Shown: piece after piece, positions 24,144-33,364 of the stretch
How positions within the stretch are numbered: position 1 is the first letter of the stretch
How the letters are laid out: each line of letters starts with the position of its first letter
Source of the DNA: Lactonifactor sp050944855
GTDB taxonomy: Bacteria; Bacillota; Clostridia; Lachnospirales; Lachnospiraceae
Direction: 5' to 3'
DNA length: 64,000 bases
Assembly (NCBI GenBank): GCA_050944855.1
Contig: JBMNRU010000013.1
Span: 1 to 64,000, forward strand
Translations under genes and position numbers: made by a program
The notes under the pieces: model-generated
Seen by the model: only the letters and a program-made list of their open reading frames with translations
Database searches by the model: none
Told to the model about the DNA's origin: nothing

Positions 24144-24899
24144 ATGATGAATTTAAGTAATTGGAAAGAACAGATGAAAGAAAGGCCTCTGTACGGATGC
24201 TTTGTAACATGGGCGAGTCCTACGGTCTGTGAATTTGTTGCCAGCATGGGATTTGATTTTACTTTGATTGATAATGAACATGGTGTGATGAATGAAGAGA
24301 CATTGGAAAATATGGTACGGGCATCACAGGCAGAAGGCGTACCGGCAGTTATCCGGATTCCCCAGGGTATTTATCAGTATGTACAAAAATCCCTTGATAT
24401 GGGCGCTAACGGTATCCAGGTTCCGTTGGTCAATACAGCGGAATACATGGAGCAGATTGTACAGTTATCCAATTTCCCTCCGGAAGGAAAGCGGGGAACT
24501 GCATATCAGACCAGAGCAGCCGGTTATGGTTTAGTTAAAGATAAGAGAGCTTATCTGAAAAAAGCAAATGAGACAAAATTTGTTTCCGTACAGATTGAGA
24601 CAGTAGAAGCTGTGAAAAATATAGATTCTATTTTGCAGGTAGAAGGGATTGACTGCTGTTTTATCGGACCCGGTGATCTGTCTTCTTCTATGCAGCTGCC
24701 ATATGGAGATCCGAGAGTAAATGAAGTGATCGATGAGTGTATCGTGAAAATTGCCAGAGCAGGCAAGATACCGGGATTGCTGGTAGGCAGTGCCGAAGCG
24801 GCAAAGCACGCAGAAGAACTGGGAGCCAGATATATTGTAGTTGCTGAGAATAATTGTATGTCAACCGGAGCAAGGAGTTTTTTGGACAGCGTCAGATGA
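24144..24899 (+). CDS. HpcH/HpaI family aldolase
   Basis: A 251-residue class II pyruvate aldolase. FVTWASPTVCEFVASMGFDF is followed by LIDNEHGVMNEETL, then VQIETVEAVKNIDSIL, and CCFIGPGDLSSSM near residue 172. These are the metal- and pyruvate-binding blocks. Such enzymes split 4-hydroxy-2-oxo acids to pyruvate plus an aldehyde. It begins seven bases after the aminotransferase stop. The aldehyde would suit the Fe-alcohol dehydrogenase at the end of the cluster. A second ATG at 24147 could be used. Confidence 0.92.
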   Translation: MMNLSNWKEQMKERPLYGCFVTWASPTVCEFVASMGFDFTLIDNEHGVMNEETLENMVRASQAEGVPAVIRIPQGIYQYVQKSLDMGANGIQVPLVNTAEYMEQIVQLSNFPPEGKRGTAYQTRAAGYGLVKDKRAYLKKANETKFVSVQIETVEAVKNIDSILQVEGIDCCFIGPGDLSSSMQLPYGDPRVNEVIDECIVKIARAGKIPGLLVGSAEAAKHAEELGARYIVVAENNCMSTGARSFLDSVR

Positions 24900-24926
24900 T
24901 ACATTTATTTGGAGGCAATGTGCGAT

Positions 24927-25424
24927 ATGAAACAGAAAAAATTTAAGATTAAAAAGAAACAGGATTTTTTTCTGGGAGTTTTCTTTGCAATATTTGGAGT
25001 GCTTTATTTGATTGGCGCAGTACAGCTGCCGGATAAGAATATCGATGCATTAGGAGCTGGATTTTTGCCTAAAATATTAGGAGGACTGGCAGTGCTCTGC
25101 GGAGTGATCCAGGCCGTTACGCAGATCGGGATTGCCGAACCGGAAACGAAACAGGAACAGGAAGAAGGCACAGAGACAGATATGAAAAAGGTGGGACTCA
25201 GCCTGCTTCTATTGCTGGCGGCTGTGTTTTCCATAGAATATGTGGGCTTTATCATCGTTGGATCCGTGTATGTATTTTTGCAGATTTTGTTACTGTCTCC
25301 GCAGAAGAAAAGGGGATGGCTGTATGCCGTTCTTGCAATTCTTATTTCTGTTGGGGTGTATGTGATGTTTAAATATATGTTTCATATTATGCTGCCCAAC
25401 GGTCTGTTAAAAAATATCATATAA
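24927..25424 (+). CDS. tctB: Tripartite tricarboxylate transporter, TctB-like small membrane subunit
   Basis: A 165-residue membrane protein with four predicted helices (about residues 11-27, 45-65, 90-115 and 122-155), including FFAIFGVLYLIGAVQLP and ALGAGFLPKILGGLAVLCG, typical of TctB. The start is uncertain: ATG 24927 lies eleven bases and ATG 24918 two bases after GGAGG. It forms a secondary carboxylate importer with the TctA and TctC genes that follow. Confidence 0.88.
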   Translation: MKQKKFKIKKKQDFFLGVFFAIFGVLYLIGAVQLPDKNIDALGAGFLPKILGGLAVLCGVIQAVTQIGIAEPETKQEQEEGTETDMKKVGLSLLLLLAAVFSIEYVGFIIVGSVYVFLQILLLSPQKKRGWLYAVLAILISVGVYVMFKYMFHIMLPNGLLKNII

Positions 25425-25436
25425 GGAGGGGGATAC

Positions 25437-26945
25437 GTGGATATTTTATCACTAATTGGACAAAGCTTTCTTACCGTATTAACGCCTTCCACTTTGCTTA
25501 TGCTTATTATGGGAGTTGCTGTGGGAATTGTATTCGGTGCCATTCCGGGCCTGTCGGCCTCTATGGCGATCGCTCTGTTCCTGCCGATGACCTTTTCTAT
25601 GGAAGTCACCAACGGAATCTGTACATTGGTAGCGCTTTATGTAGGAGGCGTATCAGGAGGACTGGTTTCTGCTATTTTGCTGAAAATGCCGGGAACTTCC
25701 GGATCCGTAGCCACCACGTTTGACGGTTATCCGCTGGCACAAAAAGGCCAGGCGGGACGAGCCGTGGGAATTGCTGTTATTTCTTCGTTTACCGGCGGTA
25801 TGGCATCTTTTATCGTGCTGATGTTTGTAGCTCCGCAGGTGGCTAAGATCGCATTAAAGTTTTCAGCAGTGGAATATTTTGCTGTCATCTTGTTTGCTAT
25901 TATGATGGTATTTTCTCTGGCAGGAAAATCTGTGCTGAAGGGAGTCATTGCAGCGATTCTGGGCCTTATGGTATCCACCGTAGGGATCGCGCCGGTAGAC
26001 GGCGTGCAGAGATTCACTTTCGGTAAATCAGAACTTTTGAATGGATTTTCTATCCTGCCTACTCTGATCGGACTTTTTGCCGTGACGGAATTGTTTAATC
26101 TGGCAGAGAAGAAACGGACGGCTGACAAAGAGTCCATCATTGAACTGAAGAAAATAAAAGGGTTTGGTTTTTCATTTAAAGAGTTCTGGCAGCATAAATA
26201 TACATTTCTTCGTTCCTTTTTGATTGGATTGGGGATTGGAATTTTGCCCGGAATCGGGGATACGGCGTCTAATATGGTGTCCTATTCCGTTGCAAAGACA
26301 ACGTCGAAACATCCGGAAGAATTTGGGCATGGGGCAGTAGATGGAATTATTGCGCCGGAATGTGCCAATAATGCCAGTATCGGCGGAGCATTAATACCAT
26401 TGTTATCTCTGGGTATACCGGGAGATGGCGTTACAGCGATTATTCTCGGAGGATTTATGATTCAGGGATTAACGCCGGGACCGTTGTTGTTTACCACAAA
26501 CAGGGAGTTGGTATATTCCATATTTGCGGCACTGATCGTATGTAATTTTATTATGCTTGCGCTGGAGTTTTTCGGAATGCGTGGATTTGTCAAAATGCTT
26601 CGTGTTCCCAAACATATTTTGCTGCCGATCATTATATTGATGTGTATGGTAGGAGCATTTGCCGCAAATAATCGCTTATTTGATGTGAAATCTATTCTTT
26701 TATTTGGTGTACTGGGGTATGCCATGAAAAAATTTGATGTGCCAGTGGCTCCCTTTGTATTAAGTTTTGTACTGGGAACACTTCTGGAGACAAACTTAAG
26801 AAGAGGAATCATGCTTACCCAGGGCAGCTTCACAGCATTTTTTACTCGTCCCATCGCAGCAGTTTTTCTTGTTGCGGCCATGGCAGCATTGATATTCTCT
26901 CTTGTTAAGACATTCAGAAATTATCGTCGGGAGAATGGCAGATAA
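25437..26945 (+). CDS. tctA: Tripartite tricarboxylate transporter, TctA permease
   Basis: A 502-residue permease with about 12 helices. GAIPGLSASMAIALFLPMTF (near residue 36) and LGIGILPGIGDTASNMVSY (near 262) are the two repeats of the conserved TctA motif. GTG at 25437 follows AGGAGGGGG. It carries the substrate delivered by the TctC lipoprotein. The substrate class is di- or tricarboxylates; the actual compound is not readable. Confidence 0.95.
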   Translation: MDILSLIGQSFLTVLTPSTLLMLIMGVAVGIVFGAIPGLSASMAIALFLPMTFSMEVTNGICTLVALYVGGVSGGLVSAILLKMPGTSGSVATTFDGYPLAQKGQAGRAVGIAVISSFTGGMASFIVLMFVAPQVAKIALKFSAVEYFAVILFAIMMVFSLAGKSVLKGVIAAILGLMVSTVGIAPVDGVQRFTFGKSELLNGFSILPTLIGLFAVTELFNLAEKKRTADKESIIELKKIKGFGFSFKEFWQHKYTFLRSFLIGLGIGILPGIGDTASNMVSYSVAKTTSKHPEEFGHGAVDGIIAPECANNASIGGALIPLLSLGIPGDGVTAIILGGFMIQGLTPGPLLFTTNRELVYSIFAALIVCNFIMLALEFFGMRGFVKMLRVPKHILLPIIILMCMVGAFAANNRLFDVKSILLFGVLGYAMKKFDVPVAPFVLSFVLGTLLETNLRRGIMLTQGSFTAFFTRPIAAVFLVAAMAALIFSLVKTFRNYRRENGR

Positions 26946-27039
26946 TTCTGCAGTTTATAAAAAAGTAAGAACCGGTTCTTTTATAAAAGTTACAAAAAGG
27001 TAATAGAAATTTTCAATAAAACACAGGAGGTAGAGGTTT

Positions 27040-28065
27040 ATGAAAAGAAAGTTATTGGCGATATTGATGGGGACAGTGATGATTTTCTCTTTGGCTGCCT
27101 GTTCTCAGAACGACAGCGAAGGTGAAACAGAAGAAAGTACAGAGGAAGTAGCAGAAGAGGAAACAGAGAGCGAAGAACAGGAAACAGAGACAGTTTCAGC
27201 GGACTATCCGAAAAATACGATTCAGTTGATAGTACCTTCCTCTGCAGGCGGATCGACAGATTTAACAGCCAGAATTTTGGCACAGTATGCGTCTGAGATT
27301 TTAGGCCAGCAGGTCATTGTTACCAATGTAACAGGATCAAACGGAGTAATCGGTAATGAGCAGGTATTAAATGCGGATCCGGATGGCTATACCATTTGTT
27401 TCCATCACAATGCGTTGATCACGAACAATCTGTCAGGACTTACCACTTTGAAATATGATGATTTTGCAGTTGGTCCTAATTTCTGCAGTGATGATGCGGT
27501 AGGTATCTTTACCTCCAGCGAATACCCGGATGCAGAATCATTTATTGCAGCAGCAAAGGAACATCCCGGTGAGCTTTCCATCTGTTCTTCTACCGGCGGT
27601 TATGCGCAGTTAATCGAGAATGCATTTGTGAAGGCAGCTGGCGTTGAGACAGTGCACACAGATCTGGGAGATAATGCAGAGCAGACAGCCGGATTGCTTG
27701 GCGGTCATGTAAATGCTACGACTGGTTTGTTTGGAACCAATAAATCTTATATAGAATCAGGTGATATGACTATGATCGGTGTATGTTCTGAAGAAAGACT
27801 GGAGACATGTCCGGATGTTCCTACTTTCAAAGAGCAGGGTATTGACTGTGTACTGCCTGGATATCAGTTTAGTATTTTCTATCCAAAGGATACACCACAG
27901 GAGATTATGGACATCTTTAACGACGCTGTAAAACAGGTTACCGAAAATGAAAACGCACAGAAGGATCTGTTAGAGATCGGCGCAGTTGCGAACTATCGTT
28001 CTGCAGAAGATAATAGAGTATATTGGAAAGATATGGATGCGCAGTTTGGTGAACTGTGGCAGTAA
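27040..28065 (+). CDS. tctC: TctC/Bug-type solute-binding lipoprotein
   Basis: A 341-residue binding protein. The signal peptide ends in the lipobox SLAAC (Cys near residue 21), so it is membrane-anchored outside the cell. A linker of about 30 mostly Glu/Thr/Ser residues follows. The mature domain begins YPKNTIQLIVPSSAGGSTDL and contains VTGSNGVIGNEQVL, the Bug-family ligand loops. AGGAGG precedes the ATG. The same acidic-linker style is seen in the lipoprotein at 62239. Confidence 0.93.
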   Translation: MKRKLLAILMGTVMIFSLAACSQNDSEGETEESTEEVAEEETESEEQETETVSADYPKNTIQLIVPSSAGGSTDLTARILAQYASEILGQQVIVTNVTGSNGVIGNEQVLNADPDGYTICFHHNALITNNLSGLTTLKYDDFAVGPNFCSDDAVGIFTSSEYPDAESFIAAAKEHPGELSICSSTGGYAQLIENAFVKAAGVETVHTDLGDNAEQTAGLLGGHVNATTGLFGTNKSYIESGDMTMIGVCSEERLETCPDVPTFKEQGIDCVLPGYQFSIFYPKDTPQEIMDIFNDAVKQVTENENAQKDLLEIGAVANYRSAEDNRVYWKDMDAQFGELWQ

Positions 28066-28094
28066 TCATAACAATTTAGCATGAGTAAGTGATG

Positions 28095-28129
28095 AGAAAC
28101 CCGAAATAGGCTGTATATTTCGGGTTTCT
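28095..28129 (+). terminator. Terminator after tctC
   Basis: A perfect 14-bp stem (28095-28108 with 28116-28129) followed by TATAAAAT rather than a pure T run. It may only attenuate, because the next gene starts 36 bases later in the same direction. Confidence 0.7.
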
Positions 28130-28164
28130 TATAAAATACAGGAAAGGTTTGGGAAAAGTAAGAA

Positions 28165-29136
28165 ATGGAAGCATTAACGTTACAGGATATCAGGGATGCC
28201 CAGAAAAGAATTTCTCCCTATATTTTACATACGCCGGTTTTGCGGACAGAGAGACTGGATGCGCTCTGTTATGGGAAAATTTATCTGAAAGCAGAATGTC
28301 TGCAAAATATTGGAGCCTTTAAGATAAGGGGAGCCATGAACAAAATGTTGTTATTATCAGATGAAGAGAAATGTGCGGGAGTAATCGCTTCTTCATCGGG
28401 CAACCATGCACAGGGGCTGGCTTATGCCGGAAAGGTGTTAGGTGTGGATGTGACGCTGATTCTTCCGGAAAATGCACCGGAAATTAAAGTAAATAATACT
28501 AAAAAATTAGGTGCTCATGTGATTTCTTACGGTATTTATTCGGAGGAACGCTGGAAAAAGGTATACGAACTGGCAGAAGAAAAGGGATATGCAGTGGTTC
28601 ATTCTTATAAAGATCCGCAGGTAATGGCGGGCCAGGGAACGGTGGGCTTGGAGATTTTGGAAGATCTGCCGGATGTGGATACAGTGATCATACCGTTAGG
28701 AGGAGGCGGACTGGCGAGCGGTATCGCCACGGCGATTAAATCTGTGAATCCCAAAGTGCGGGTGATCGCAGCAGAGCCGAAAAACTGTGCCAAATATTAT
28801 GAAAGTCGAAAAGCCGGTAAGTTGGTAGAAGTGGAATTGAAGGATACAGTTGCAGATGGACTGAAATTGAATGTGCCCGCCCAGCTTCCGCATCAGATCC
28901 TTACCGAATATGTGGATGAGATCGTTGCAGTAGAAGATGAATATATCAAAAAAGCGATTCCTATGATTGTTACAAAGGCTAAATTAGTACCGGAACCTTC
29001 CGCTGCAATTGGAATTGGGGCATTGCTTTCCGGAAAAATCGAAGTAAAAGAGCAGGAAAAGGTTTGCGTGGTGATCTCCGGCGGAAACATAGATGGCAGT
29101 AAGCTTGCCAGTATGCTGTTTGAGGAAGAAGACTAA
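28165..29136 (+). CDS. Threonine dehydratase / serine racemase-like PLP enzyme
   Basis: A 323-residue fold-type II PLP enzyme without the C-terminal ACT domain of biosynthetic IlvA, so it is the catabolic short form. GAFKIRGAMNKM carries the Schiff-base Lys (near 53), SSSGNHAQGLAYA the substrate loop, and IPLGGGGLASGIATAIK the phosphate-binding glycines. The family includes threonine, serine and hydroxyaspartate dehydratases and serine racemases. In this cluster a 3-hydroxy amino acid is a plausible substrate; which one is unknown. Confidence 0.9.
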   Translation: MEALTLQDIRDAQKRISPYILHTPVLRTERLDALCYGKIYLKAECLQNIGAFKIRGAMNKMLLLSDEEKCAGVIASSSGNHAQGLAYAGKVLGVDVTLILPENAPEIKVNNTKKLGAHVISYGIYSEERWKKVYELAEEKGYAVVHSYKDPQVMAGQGTVGLEILEDLPDVDTVIIPLGGGGLASGIATAIKSVNPKVRVIAAEPKNCAKYYESRKAGKLVEVELKDTVADGLKLNVPAQLPHQILTEYVDEIVAVEDEYIKKAIPMIVTKAKLVPEPSAAIGIGALLSGKIEVKEQEKVCVVISGGNIDGSKLASMLFEEED

Positions 29137-29168
29137 ATTTGAGAGCAGAAAGAAAAGGAGGACTTAAA

Positions 29169-30275
29169 ATGAAGTATTATCAGCCAGTGAATGTGATGTT
29201 TGGAACAGGTATGGCAGCAAATGTAGGAGAATTGATGAAAGAGAACGGACTCGACAGAGCGCTTATGATCGCAGATCCTTTTAATGTACGGTCCGGTCTT
29301 GCTCAAAAAATAAAGGATGCTTCCGATGGCAGGATCCTGGATGTGATCAGCGATGTGGAACCGAATCCATCTGTTGCAAATATCAATGCCTGTGCGAAAA
29401 GGGCAGAAGAGATAGGAGCCAAATGTGTAGTGGCAGTAGGTGGAGGCAGTGCTATGGATTGTGCCAAATCCACGGCGGTTGCCGTACAGTGTCATTGCAC
29501 AGGAGCGGATCTGATTGAAGGATTTGCTTTTGATCAGGCCCTTCCCGTTATTGCAATTCCTACAACGGCAGGAACCGGGAGTGAGGTGACGGCGGGAGCG
29601 GTTATCAGCGATAAAGAAAAGGGCGTGAAAGTAGCCATTTTCGGAACAGCCATTTTCCCTACGCTGGCAATTGTAGATCCGGAATTGACGTACAGCTGTC
29701 CACCATCGGTTACTTCAAGATCTGGTATTGATGTCATTGCACATGCTCTGGATGCCATGACCAGTGTAAAAGCAAATGCGATAACGGATACCCTTGCTGT
29801 GCAGGCTGCAAAACTGGCGTTTCAGAATCTGGAAAGAGCAGTGGAAAACGGGGAAGACCGGGAAGCAAGAGATCAGATGTCACTGGCGTGTGTCACTGCA
29901 GGACTTGCTTTTTCCCAGACGGGGACAACCGGTTCCCATGCATGTTCCTACATTTTAACCTCTAAATATCAGATTCCCCATGGAGAAGCATGTGCATTTA
30001 CGTTAGAACATTGGCTCAGAGAAAATGTAAAAGTAAAGCCAGAGTTAGAAACCTATGCCCGGGAAATCGGATTTTCGGATCTGGAGACATTGTGTGGTAA
30101 GATTCGGGAGATGAAAGAGAAATTTGGATTTAAAATTACACTTGCAGATGCAGGGATTTCGCTGGATGAATTAGACGAAGTTGTGGACAGCTCCATGGCA
30201 TCAGGGAATATGAGCAATAATATTGCACAGATTGGACGAGAGGGTGTTAAAAATCTTTTCTTAAACTTGCGGTAA
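29169..30275 (+). CDS. Iron-containing alcohol dehydrogenase
   Basis: A 368-residue group III alcohol dehydrogenase reducing an aldehyde (or oxidising an alcohol) with NAD(P)H. VVAVGGGSAMDCAKSTA is the nucleotide loop (near residue 84). IAIPTTAGTGSEVTAGAVIS follows, and metal-ligand regions are at SGIDVIAHALDAM and TTGSHACSYIL...HGEAC. ATG 29169 is preceded by AGGAGG. It probably removes the aldehyde made by the HpcH/HpaI aldolase of the same cluster. Confidence 0.92.
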   Translation: MKYYQPVNVMFGTGMAANVGELMKENGLDRALMIADPFNVRSGLAQKIKDASDGRILDVISDVEPNPSVANINACAKRAEEIGAKCVVAVGGGSAMDCAKSTAVAVQCHCTGADLIEGFAFDQALPVIAIPTTAGTGSEVTAGAVISDKEKGVKVAIFGTAIFPTLAIVDPELTYSCPPSVTSRSGIDVIAHALDAMTSVKANAITDTLAVQAAKLAFQNLERAVENGEDREARDQMSLACVTAGLAFSQTGTTGSHACSYILTSKYQIPHGEACAFTLEHWLRENVKVKPELETYAREIGFSDLETLCGKIREMKEKFGFKITLADAGISLDELDEVVDSSMASGNMSNNIAQIGREGVKNLFLNLR

Positions 30276-30286
30276 GGAAAATGAGA

Positions 30287-30329
30287 GGGTCACGGAAGTC
30301 ATTTTATGTATGACTTCCGTGACCCTTTT
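30287..30329. terminator. Bidirectional terminator between convergent genes
   Basis: GGGTCACGGAAGTCA (30287-30301) and its exact complement (30311-30325) form a 15-bp stem followed by TTTT on the plus strand. It separates the alcohol dehydrogenase from the convergent ABC permease. Confidence 0.85.
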
Positions 30330-30349
30330 ACTGTATCACCGTGTAAATA

Positions 30350-31603
30350 CTATTCATACCGCAGTGCATCGATAGGATTCAGGTTTGCAGCTTTATAGGA
30401 TGGCAGCAATCCAAAGAGGATACCGATCAGCATGGAGAAAATAACAGAGCCGATAATGGCCGGTATGCTGATTGCCGTTGGTGTCTGTGAGACTTTGGAT
30501 ATGATCTGGGATAAAGCGATTCCGCAGATAACGCCCAGGATTCCGCCGATACTGGTGAGTACGGCAGCCTCTGTCAGAAACTGAACGAGGATTTTTTTCT
30601 TTCTTGCTCCGATGGCTTTTTTCAGACCGATCTCACTGGTTCGCTCGGTTACGGAAACCAGCATAATATTCATAACACCGATGCCGCCTACCAGCAGGGA
30701 AATACTGGCGATCCAGAGCAGCTGGCTGTTGGTGCTGTCACTGAGAGCCTGCAGTTCCTTTGCCGTCTGCAAGAGGTCCTCTGCCCGATAAGTGATCTGG
30801 TTGTCCGAGTTTATAAGAGAACTGTTCAAAAAATCGGCAGCGGCCTGTCCTGCCACGCTCATGGCCTCAGTCGTATTGGTTCTGATCACCACGTTCTGAG
30901 GTTCGTCGTAATAGTAAATGGTGGGCCAGGAGGCCAGGGGAAGGAAGACACTTCCTGCCTGCATGTCATTATAGGTATAATAGTCACTGATGGAATTAAT
31001 GACTGGTTCGTACTGTGATTTTTGCGCTACAACGCCAACGACGATAAATGGTTCGGAACGGATCTCAATGGTTTTGCCAATGGGGTCTTCACCGGCAAAG
31101 AGACTGTCAGCAGCGGACTCATCCAGAAGAGCCACTTTACTGAAATTTTTGCTGTCCGCAGGACTGAATCCACGGCCGGCTTTGATCTGATAGCCGCAGG
31201 TGGAGAGATAATCCTGGTCAATCCCGTAGATGGATGCTCCGTTCAGCTGGTTGTTCTGATAATAGATGCCTTCTGCATAATTGCGGTTTACATAACGAGA
31301 AGCGGCTTCCACCTGATCCAGTTCGCAGATCGTCTGCAGCGTTTCTTCTGAGATGGTGTCAATTCCCTCGGGAAATCCCATATAATCCATTTCATACGGA
31401 TAATCGTCCTGGCTTAGAATAATGTCTACCGTATTGCTTCCGGAACCAATGAGGTTTTTCTTGATCTGCTCCTGGGTTCCTTTGATGGTGGAAACAATGG
31501 AAATAATGGATGCGATTCCAATGATAATGCCGAGCATGGTCAGAAAGGAGCGCATTTTATGTGACCAGATGCCCTGAAATGATAATCGGATATTTTCTAG
31601 CAT
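30350..31603 (-). CDS. MacB-like ABC transporter permease (FtsX domain)
   Basis: A 417-residue permease of the MacB type without a fused ATPase. It has an N-terminal helix (residues 16-38, KMRSFLTMLGIIIGIASIIS), a long extracellular MacB periplasmic-core domain (about 45-285), then three helices (about 290-310, 340-365 and 375-400) and the end NPIDALRYE typical of the family. In Gram-positives these export peptides or drugs or sense cell-envelope damage. It is the last gene of a four-gene operon (adaptor 1, ATPase, adaptor 2, permease). Confidence 0.92.
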   Translation of the reverse strand: MLENIRLSFQGIWSHKMRSFLTMLGIIIGIASIISIVSTIKGTQEQIKKNLIGSGSNTVDIILSQDDYPYEMDYMGFPEGIDTISEETLQTICELDQVEAASRYVNRNYAEGIYYQNNQLNGASIYGIDQDYLSTCGYQIKAGRGFSPADSKNFSKVALLDESAADSLFAGEDPIGKTIEIRSEPFIVVGVVAQKSQYEPVINSISDYYTYNDMQAGSVFLPLASWPTIYYYDEPQNVVIRTNTTEAMSVAGQAAADFLNSSLINSDNQITYRAEDLLQTAKELQALSDSTNSQLLWIASISLLVGGIGVMNIMLVSVTERTSEIGLKKAIGARKKKILVQFLTEAAVLTSIGGILGVICGIALSQIISKVSQTPTAISIPAIIGSVIFSMLIGILFGLLPSYKAANLNPIDALRYE

Positions 31604-31615
31604 AGCTTCTCCTTT

Positions 31616-33364
31616 CTACATGTATAAATCATTTACTGTTCCGTCTTTCAGCAAAGCGCCTTCTTTGATGTTTTTGCCGTAGGGGAAGGTGATTCTGTCT
31701 TCACTTGTAAGACCGGATAAAATCTGAACGGTATATCCGTCGATATTTTTTACGCTTACTTCTTGCTTTTTCAGGCGATTGTTTTCACCGGCAATATACA
31801 CATAAGAAGTACCATTTTCTTCTTTGACAAACATTTTTTCTAGATAAATGGAGTCGCCGGTATCGCTGGCGCCTACTGTAGTGGAGAATCCTACGTATTC
31901 ATTGTTATGCAGGCCCTCGCCGTCTGCAATGTAGGCGGTAAATGGATAGTAAGAAGCGTTGCTGTTTCCATTTCCGTCATAGCCGTTTCCGTCCACGGGG
32001 TAAGGGGAAATCTCCCGGATCTCTGCTTCAAATGGCATACCGGTTTCATAGGAGGTACCGTTTAACAGATGCCCTACTTGAATCTGTCCCAGCATTAATT
32101 CGCTGATAGTGCCCTGTACATATAATCCTTCGGTACTTTCTACCACCAGAAATGCCTGTCCGTTTTGCTCTCCCTTTTCCGGATCACCCACACTTTTTAC
32201 AATGCCCTTTACCGTGCTGGTAACCTGCTGATCATTTAGGCTTTTTTCAATCTGTGCGATACGAAGCTCACATTGCCGGATATCCAGGTTCAAAGTTCTG
32301 AGTTCCTGCTGTTTTTCCCGGATCATGCGATTTAATTCTTCTCTGGTATAGCCATCCTGCATCATAAAGTCATCGCCGGGTCCTTCGTCCGGAATCGTGA
32401 TGTCGTCACCGGGTTCCTCCTCCGAAGGAGTATCGTCACCGGGCGTTTCCGGCGGAAGTTCTTCCATTTCATCTGCCGGATACAGTGTTACGGCATAAGT
32501 TTTTCCATCCTCGTATTGTCCTAATCGGGATCCATTGATAAAAATAGAAGCGATCAGCTCTCCAGTGGATGTATCTGCCTGTCGGAGGGCAATATAAAAG
32601 CAGATTCCGTTTGCTTTTGCTGTATTTAGAAAGCTGCCGGAAATACGGACTTTGTAATCTTCTGTATATTTGCCCAGATAGCAGCGGGGATTTTCCTTCG
32701 TACCCTCTCCCAGATATTCACTGTTCTCATCGATGCAGTCATACGATGGGATCTGAGGGGTAGGTTCGGGTTCCGGTGTTGGTTCTGGTTCCGGCTCTGG
32801 TGTTGGTTCCGGTTCCGGAGTCGGCTCGGGTTCTGTCGTTGGATCGGACTCCGGATCTGAAGAAGAGCCAGGTTCCGGTTCTGTTTTGAGAGCGGATGTA
32901 GTGTTCGTATTCACGGAGAGGGGGATTATGCCGCCTGTGGTGTTTGAACCGGAGGAGTAAGCTACCGGTGATGTGCCTTTTAGACGGCTGATTTCCCCTT
33001 CCAGGCCTTTTTTCTGGATTTCCAGGCCTTCTTTGTCCAGTTTTTCAGATTCCAGATTCAGGCTGGTCATGGTCAGATCAAAGGAGAGAAGAGGCGTACC
33101 TACTTCCACCGTGTCTCCCTCCTGCACAAAAACCTCGTCAACCACCTGTTTCTCGTTTAGATGAATTTCCTGGGAAGCGTTGGACGTTACGCTGCCGGAA
33201 ATACTGACGTCGCTGCCCCAATAGCCATAGTTCAGATCACTGACAGGAACCACAGTAACGATTTTTCCGGTAGTTTTCCTGACTGCAAATACGATTCCGA
33301 TCACTGCAAGCAGGAGAAGAACAGCGCCGCCCAGGATTACGGTTATTTTTTTCTTTTTTGTCAT
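31616..33364 (-). CDS. HlyD/MacA-type adaptor with Pro/Glu-rich linker and extra domain
   Basis: A 582-residue membrane-fusion-type subunit, about 150 residues longer than usual. It has one N-terminal helix (residues 8-26) and a lipoyl half near GDTVEVGTPLLSF. Then, where the coiled-coil hairpin should run uninterrupted, comes a linker of repeated PEPTPEPEPTP (about 170-200), a folded segment of about 100 residues beginning PSYDCIDENSEYLG, and an acidic GDD linker. The second coil (REELNRMIREKQQELRTLNL) and the beta-barrel and C-terminal domains follow. Its ATG overlaps the ATPase stop by four bases. The inserted domain may bind cell-wall material or cargo (inference). Confidence 0.88.
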   Translation of the reverse strand: MTKKKKITVILGGAVLLLLAVIGIVFAVRKTTGKIVTVVPVSDLNYGYWGSDVSISGSVTSNASQEIHLNEKQVVDEVFVQEGDTVEVGTPLLSFDLTMTSLNLESEKLDKEGLEIQKKGLEGEISRLKGTSPVAYSSGSNTTGGIIPLSVNTNTTSALKTEPEPGSSSDPESDPTTEPEPTPEPEPTPEPEPEPTPEPEPTPQIPSYDCIDENSEYLGEGTKENPRCYLGKYTEDYKVRISGSFLNTAKANGICFYIALRQADTSTGELIASIFINGSRLGQYEDGKTYAVTLYPADEMEELPPETPGDDTPSEEEPGDDITIPDEGPGDDFMMQDGYTREELNRMIREKQQELRTLNLDIRQCELRIAQIEKSLNDQQVTSTVKGIVKSVGDPEKGEQNGQAFLVVESTEGLYVQGTISELMLGQIQVGHLLNGTSYETGMPFEAEIREISPYPVDGNGYDGNGNSNASYYPFTAYIADGEGLHNNEYVGFSTTVGASDTGDSIYLEKMFVKEENGTSYVYIAGENNRLKKQEVSVKNIDGYTVQILSGLTSEDRITFPYGKNIKEGALLKDGTVNDLYM

